Assembly: GCF_041435215.1 (NCBI RefSeq)
Contig: NZ_CP108394.1
Span: 11,263,817-11,327,816 of the forward strand
Direction of reading: 5' to 3'
Source of the DNA: Streptomyces sp. NBC_01314
Lineage (GTDB): Bacteria; Actinomycetota; Actinomycetes; Streptomycetales; Streptomycetaceae
DNA length: 64,000 bases
Below are positions 60,952-64,000 of the stretch, in pieces. The notes beneath the pieces are model-generated. The model had not been told where the DNA came from, did not search any database, and was given only the letters and a program-made list of their open reading frames with translations. Each line of letters starts with the position of its first letter. The first letter of the stretch is position 1. The translations under genes and the position numbers were made by a program.

Positions 60952-63342
60952 TTAACCTTCCCGTGCCCACTCCAACCCCAGCGCGGCGAGCGCGGCGAGT
61001 TTGTCGAAGGTGAGCTTCGCGCGACGGCTTTTGCTGTTGCTGAGGAACACTCCGAGTCGGACTTCTGTCCCGTCCTCCAACTGCTCTGTGTGGCCTCTGG
61101 GGACGGTCACGGAGCCCTCCCGCGCCTTGTACTGCGCCAGGGCTGCAATACCCCGTTCGAAGGCTCCAGAGGCGCCCTGGGGGGCCTTGGCGGGCGTTTC
61201 CTGCTCTGGTGGGAGCGGTACGACACCAAGTTGCTCCAGGCGCTCGCGCTGCCCGTCCATCAGCGAAGCCCACACCGCCGGTTGGCGCTGTTTCGCGGCC
61301 CATCGTCCGATGTCCATGCCGTGGACCGTGACGCCGGGCAGGACATCGGCCTGGCCCTGTTCGTCGCGTACGAGTTCGCGCACGGCCGCGTAGTGGCGTT
61401 GCCATTCGGCCGGCCACTCGGGGTTCCAGTCTTCGTCGACGGCTTCGAGTGCTGTCTTCCAGTCGGGGTGGTCGTCCAGCGCACCAGGACGCCGCAAATT
61501 CGCGAGCCACATCCCCAATGGTCTATCCAGCATGGCCGCCGTGCGGGGGGCGCAGAGTGTCCAGTGTTGGTCGTAGTACGCCTTCGCGGCTTCCAGGTTC
61601 TCCTGGAACCTCTCATCGGCCATCGACCACACCATGCCGAGCCGCTCCAGGCGCTGCGCGCGCTGCCCGTTCATCTCCCCGGCCCCGTACGCCCGTCGCT
61701 GCTCCGCCACCCACTGTCCAAGAGGTGTCGCGCCCTCGCGGTGTCCGTAGGGCACCCTCGCGTTCCCGACCCGCTCGACGTACGTCTTCAGCTTCGCCCA
61801 GCCGCGGGCCCAGTCCTGACGTTCGGTGTCGATGACGTTGAAGGAAACCCAGTCCGCGACCATCACCGGGTCGCGCGGAGCGGCGAAACGGAGCAGCAGG
61901 CGGGATTCGTCCTCGCCTTCCTCGGGCGGCGTACCGATGTGCTGGGACGGTTGCGCGACGTCCTTCTGCGGCTCCTGGGGGATCGCCAGCAATTCGATTG
62001 CCTCTTCGTCGTGAGCGCGTAGACCTTCCAATACCTTCACCAACGGGCGATACGACCCGGAGGTGAACATATCCTCAGGTGTCTCTTCCGGCTGGAGGAA
62101 TACCGGCACGATCAGAGAGGCGAGCTTGCCCTGTCCCGGCTTCTGACGCAAAGCGCGCCCGATAGCCTGGACAATGTCATGCGGCGCGCCCTTGGGATCC
62201 AGGAGAGCCACGGAATCCACGGCGCGAATATCAACGCCCTCACCCAATACGCGGCAATTCGAGAGAATGGCACGCAGTGCCGTGGTGCCGAATTTTCCCA
62301 GGACTCCGCGCCGGCGCTCGGGTACGTGCTCGCCGCAGAGCCAGTCGGCCCAGATCTGAGCCGGGTACCGCTCAGGCTGGTCGGCGTGCAGCTTGGCCGC
62401 AACCCGCTCCAGGCCCTCCGCGTACGCCTGTGCCTCGATGGTGCGGTGGTGGAAGGTGATGCACGTCGACAGGTCGTGCTGCGCCATGGTGTGCAACAGC
62501 GCCGCCTGCAAGGCCCCGAGCCGCTGACCCCGCACCTCCTCACTGCGCCGCTCCTCACCCATCAGCCGCTCCGGGGTGACGACCGGGTCCTGGAGCTCCA
62601 GGACGATGATCTGGTACCGGGCCAGCAGCCCGCGCGACACCGCCGACGCGAGCGAGAGTTTGTAGAGGACGGGCCCGAAGACGGTCTCGTCGTCCATGGA
62701 GGCCGCCATCTCCCGCGGCAGCCGGTCGCGCACCCCCTCAGCGACCTCGCGGTTCAGCCGCTCTTCCCAGATCCGCGGCGTCGCCGTCAGGTACAGCCGG
62801 CGCGCCGACGGAATGACTCGCTGGTCGTGCACCGTGGCCCAGGCCTTACCCATCGAGCCACTTGTCCTGTGGGCCTCATCAACCACCGTCAGGTCCATGG
62901 GAGACAACCGCTGCCCGTAGGCGCCCTCGAACGCCTCGGAAAGGACACCGAGGCTGGCATACGTCGCGAAGACGGTGACCGGCCCCTGCCCATGCCACAG
63001 GGCGAGCTGTACCGGATTCGTTGTGCTCCGGACCTTGAGATTCCACAATTCCGGATCGTCCTGAAGAGAACACACCGCGACCGCCGGGCCCGTGTGCCCG
63101 GCGGCATTCCACGTCTGAACCGTCTGGGACAGCAAATCCAGCGTCGGCACCAGAACGAGAATGCGGCCCTTGGGCGCGAGCCGCTTTGCCGCCGCAGCCG
63201 CGATGATGGTCTTTCCCGTTCCGCACGCCGCGTGTACCTGTCCGCGCAGGCCATTCCCAGGAATCCCGCCCGGCGGGATATCGAGACCGCGCACAATGGC
63301 GGCAACGGCCTCGATCTGGTGGTCACGTAGTTTCACGGCCAT
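60952..63342 (-). CDS. Telomere-proximal DEAD/DEAH helicase with HA repeats
   Basis: A 796-aa SF2 helicase. Motif I is HAACGTGKTIIAAA, motif II DLTVVDEAHRTSG, motif III YLTATPRI and motif VI VQAIGRALRQKPGQG. From about residue 490, three to four HA-type repeats follow: YVERVGNARVPYGHREGATP with LGQWVAEQRR, then MLDRPLGMWLANLRR, DWNPEWPAEWQRHYAAVREL, MDIGRWAAKQRQ, and a final ALAQYKAREGSVTVPRGHTE. Helicases of this kind (TtrA-like) are usual near streptomycete telomeres and have been linked to conjugal transfer. GGAG lies 9 bases before the ATG. The HA end motif is nearly identical to that in the TniQ-HA protein. It is separated from tap by 57 bases. Confidence 0.88.
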   Translation of the reverse strand: MAVKLRDHQIEAVAAIVRGLDIPPGGIPGNGLRGQVHAACGTGKTIIAAAAAKRLAPKGRILVLVPTLDLLSQTVQTWNAAGHTGPAVAVCSLQDDPELWNLKVRSTTNPVQLALWHGQGPVTVFATYASLGVLSEAFEGAYGQRLSPMDLTVVDEAHRTSGSMGKAWATVHDQRVIPSARRLYLTATPRIWEERLNREVAEGVRDRLPREMAASMDDETVFGPVLYKLSLASAVSRGLLARYQIIVLELQDPVVTPERLMGEERRSEEVRGQRLGALQAALLHTMAQHDLSTCITFHHRTIEAQAYAEGLERVAAKLHADQPERYPAQIWADWLCGEHVPERRRGVLGKFGTTALRAILSNCRVLGEGVDIRAVDSVALLDPKGAPHDIVQAIGRALRQKPGQGKLASLIVPVFLQPEETPEDMFTSGSYRPLVKVLEGLRAHDEEAIELLAIPQEPQKDVAQPSQHIGTPPEEGEDESRLLLRFAAPRDPVMVADWVSFNVIDTERQDWARGWAKLKTYVERVGNARVPYGHREGATPLGQWVAEQRRAYGAGEMNGQRAQRLERLGMVWSMADERFQENLEAAKAYYDQHWTLCAPRTAAMLDRPLGMWLANLRRPGALDDHPDWKTALEAVDEDWNPEWPAEWQRHYAAVRELVRDEQGQADVLPGVTVHGMDIGRWAAKQRQPAVWASLMDGQRERLEQLGVVPLPPEQETPAKAPQGASGAFERGIAALAQYKAREGSVTVPRGHTEQLEDGTEVRLGVFLSNSKSRRAKLTFDKLAALAALGLEWAREG

Positions 63343-63748
63343 TCCCGTGTTCTCCTTTTCGCGGAATGAAGCGCGTATCAGATTGGAGATTCCCGGAGCG
63401 GCGAATGGCCCAGGGGCGATGCTGTCTGTTCCCAGACTCTACACAGTGCACGAGTATGATGCATCACTCTTGCGTCAACTTCCGCACTCTAGGGTGACAC
63501 GTGGCCGATTCCCGCCTTCCAGTGATCGATCGGGGTGTATGCTCGCGAGGTTCGGTGGGGTTGCGTACGGACAGTTGAGAACGGGGGAGGGGTTCGGGTG
63601 GAGCGCAGTGGAGCCCGTCACTACGGTGGGGCTGGCACTTCGTCAGGCCGACGATCCGTCACATGCGTTGCAGAGGTGGTAGCTGGGAATCCCAGACCCT
63701 ACACAGTCCCACACGCGATGCACCTCCCCTTGCTGCCAGCCCAGGCGA
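63343..63748. other. Subtelomeric non-coding stretch with a spaced direct repeat
   Basis: No gene is evident in these 406 bases. CCCAGACTCTACACAGT at 63431-63447 recurs with one change at 63691-63707 (CCCAGACCCTACACAGT). The spacing is 260 bases, and the second copy stands just before the hairpin array. They may be protein-binding sites of the terminus or the helicase promoter region. Confidence 0.5.
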
Positions 63749-64000
63749 CCGCGCTTGCGCGGGTGCCCCAATTCGCGCTTGCGCGAATTGCATTCCGTTC
63801 CAGAATTCCGTTTACGGAATTCCATTCCCGCGCTTGCGCGGGAATTCGAATTGCGCTTGCGCAATTCGTGCACTATGCAGCGCGCCAGCGCTGCATATCC
63901 GCCGGTAAGCACACCGTTCGTCCCCTCCGGATGCAGGTGTTGCTGTAAGAGCACAGCGAGTCTTGGTGTTTTTAGGCATAAGTGAAACGCTTTCGCGTTT
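63749..64000. repeat. Hairpin array, candidate non-archetypal telomere
   Basis: Seven perfect hairpins lie in 252 bases: 63749-63762 (CCGCGC-TT-GCGCGG), 63769-63790 (CAATTCGCGC-TT-GCGCGAATTG), 63803-63822 (GAATTCCG-TTTA-CGGAATTC), 63824-63845 (ATTCCCGCGC-TT-GCGCGGGAAT), 63847-63868 (CGAATTGCGC-TT-GCGCAATTCG), 63874-63897 (10-bp stem, loop GCCA) and 63985-64000 (AAACGC-TTTC-GCGTTT, at the window edge). Four share a GCGC-TT-GCGC core, i.e. C-TT-G loops. Dense hairpins next to tap-tpg fit a streptomycete telomere, where the 3' strand folds. The sequence differs from the archetypal CCCGCGGAGCG type. I cannot tell whether the replicon ends exactly here. Confidence 0.75.

Noticed and set aside
58768..62022. 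A 1090-codon plus-strand open frame over tap and the helicase gene
   Set aside because: It is antisense to tap and the helicase gene, both of which have clear family motifs and ribosome sites.
1..64000. CRISPR arrays, tRNA or rRNA genes, phage integrase genes
   Set aside because: I looked for regularly spaced repeats, T-loop motifs and tyrosine or serine recombinase signatures and found none that hold up.

Overview
The window is about 70% G+C with the codon bias of an actinomycete. Its gene families are typically streptomycete: a gamma-butyrolactone receptor, Tap/Tpg telomere proteins, a Pr6Pr membrane protein, and AsnC, LacI and LysR regulators. I read it as the right arm and right end of a linear Streptomyces replicon (chromosome or large linear plasmid). 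The telomere-maintenance genes lie at 58.2-63.3 kb, and the last ~250 bases are packed with perfect hairpins like those of actinomycete telomeres.

Layout. (1) 1-10.4 kb: a probable specialised-metabolism segment. It has a partial chorismate synthase, a class II aldolase, an FAD/NAD(P) oxidoreductase, an HTH-only LysR protein, two degenerate ANL adenylating-type proteins, a second shikimate-pathway gene (aroK), a gamma-butyrolactone-receptor-type TetR regulator with two ARE-like sites, an acyl-CoA-dehydrogenase-fold flavoprotein and a VAO-type FAD oxidase. (2) 10.8-19 kb: two operons with ATGA/GTGA overlaps. One encodes a VWA/OmpA lipoprotein group, the other an atypical kinase, pseudo-receiver, hydrolase and Pr6Pr protein. 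(3) 19.1-21.1 kb: an aromatic-amino-acid-decarboxylase-like gene divergent from an Lrp/AsnC regulator, with a perfect dyad between them. (4) 21.4-23.4 kb: a large TnpB-like gene with a hairpin-rich 3' end. (5) 23.9-31 kb: a sugar-utilisation locus (GH1, GH32-like, LacI, ABC binding protein and two permeases). (6) 31.3-33.6 kb: an FG-GAP protein and small genes.

(7) 33.7-58.2 kb: a mobile and defence region. It holds a 1092-aa orphan protein with a HEPN-like motif, an intact IS256-family insertion with an 8-bp duplication, and a Tn7-like module (TniQ, TnsA-like, TnsB, TnsC and a co-transcribed helix-hairpin-helix-like gene). It also holds a nuclease pair, a decayed terminal-protein gene, an epoxide hydrolase with an XRE-cupin regulator, an OLD-family nuclease, and a second TniQ protein fused to five helicase-associated (HA) repeats. 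Last is a 1.3-kb mini-transposon carrying a restriction endonuclease, with terminal repeats and a 5-bp duplication, interrupted by an IS630-family element.

(8) 58.2-64 kb: tpg, tap, an HA-domain helicase and the hairpin-rich terminus.

The most interesting pattern is in (7)-(8). The mini-transposon lies 28 bp downstream of tpg, much as Tn7 lies downstream of glmS. The neighbouring TniQ carries the same HA repeat type as the telomere-proximal helicase. A decayed tpg copy with a similar downstream box lies 10 kb away. I infer a Tn7-like system whose target selection is tied to telomere genes. The junctions and gene content are read from the sequence; the targeting mechanism is inference.
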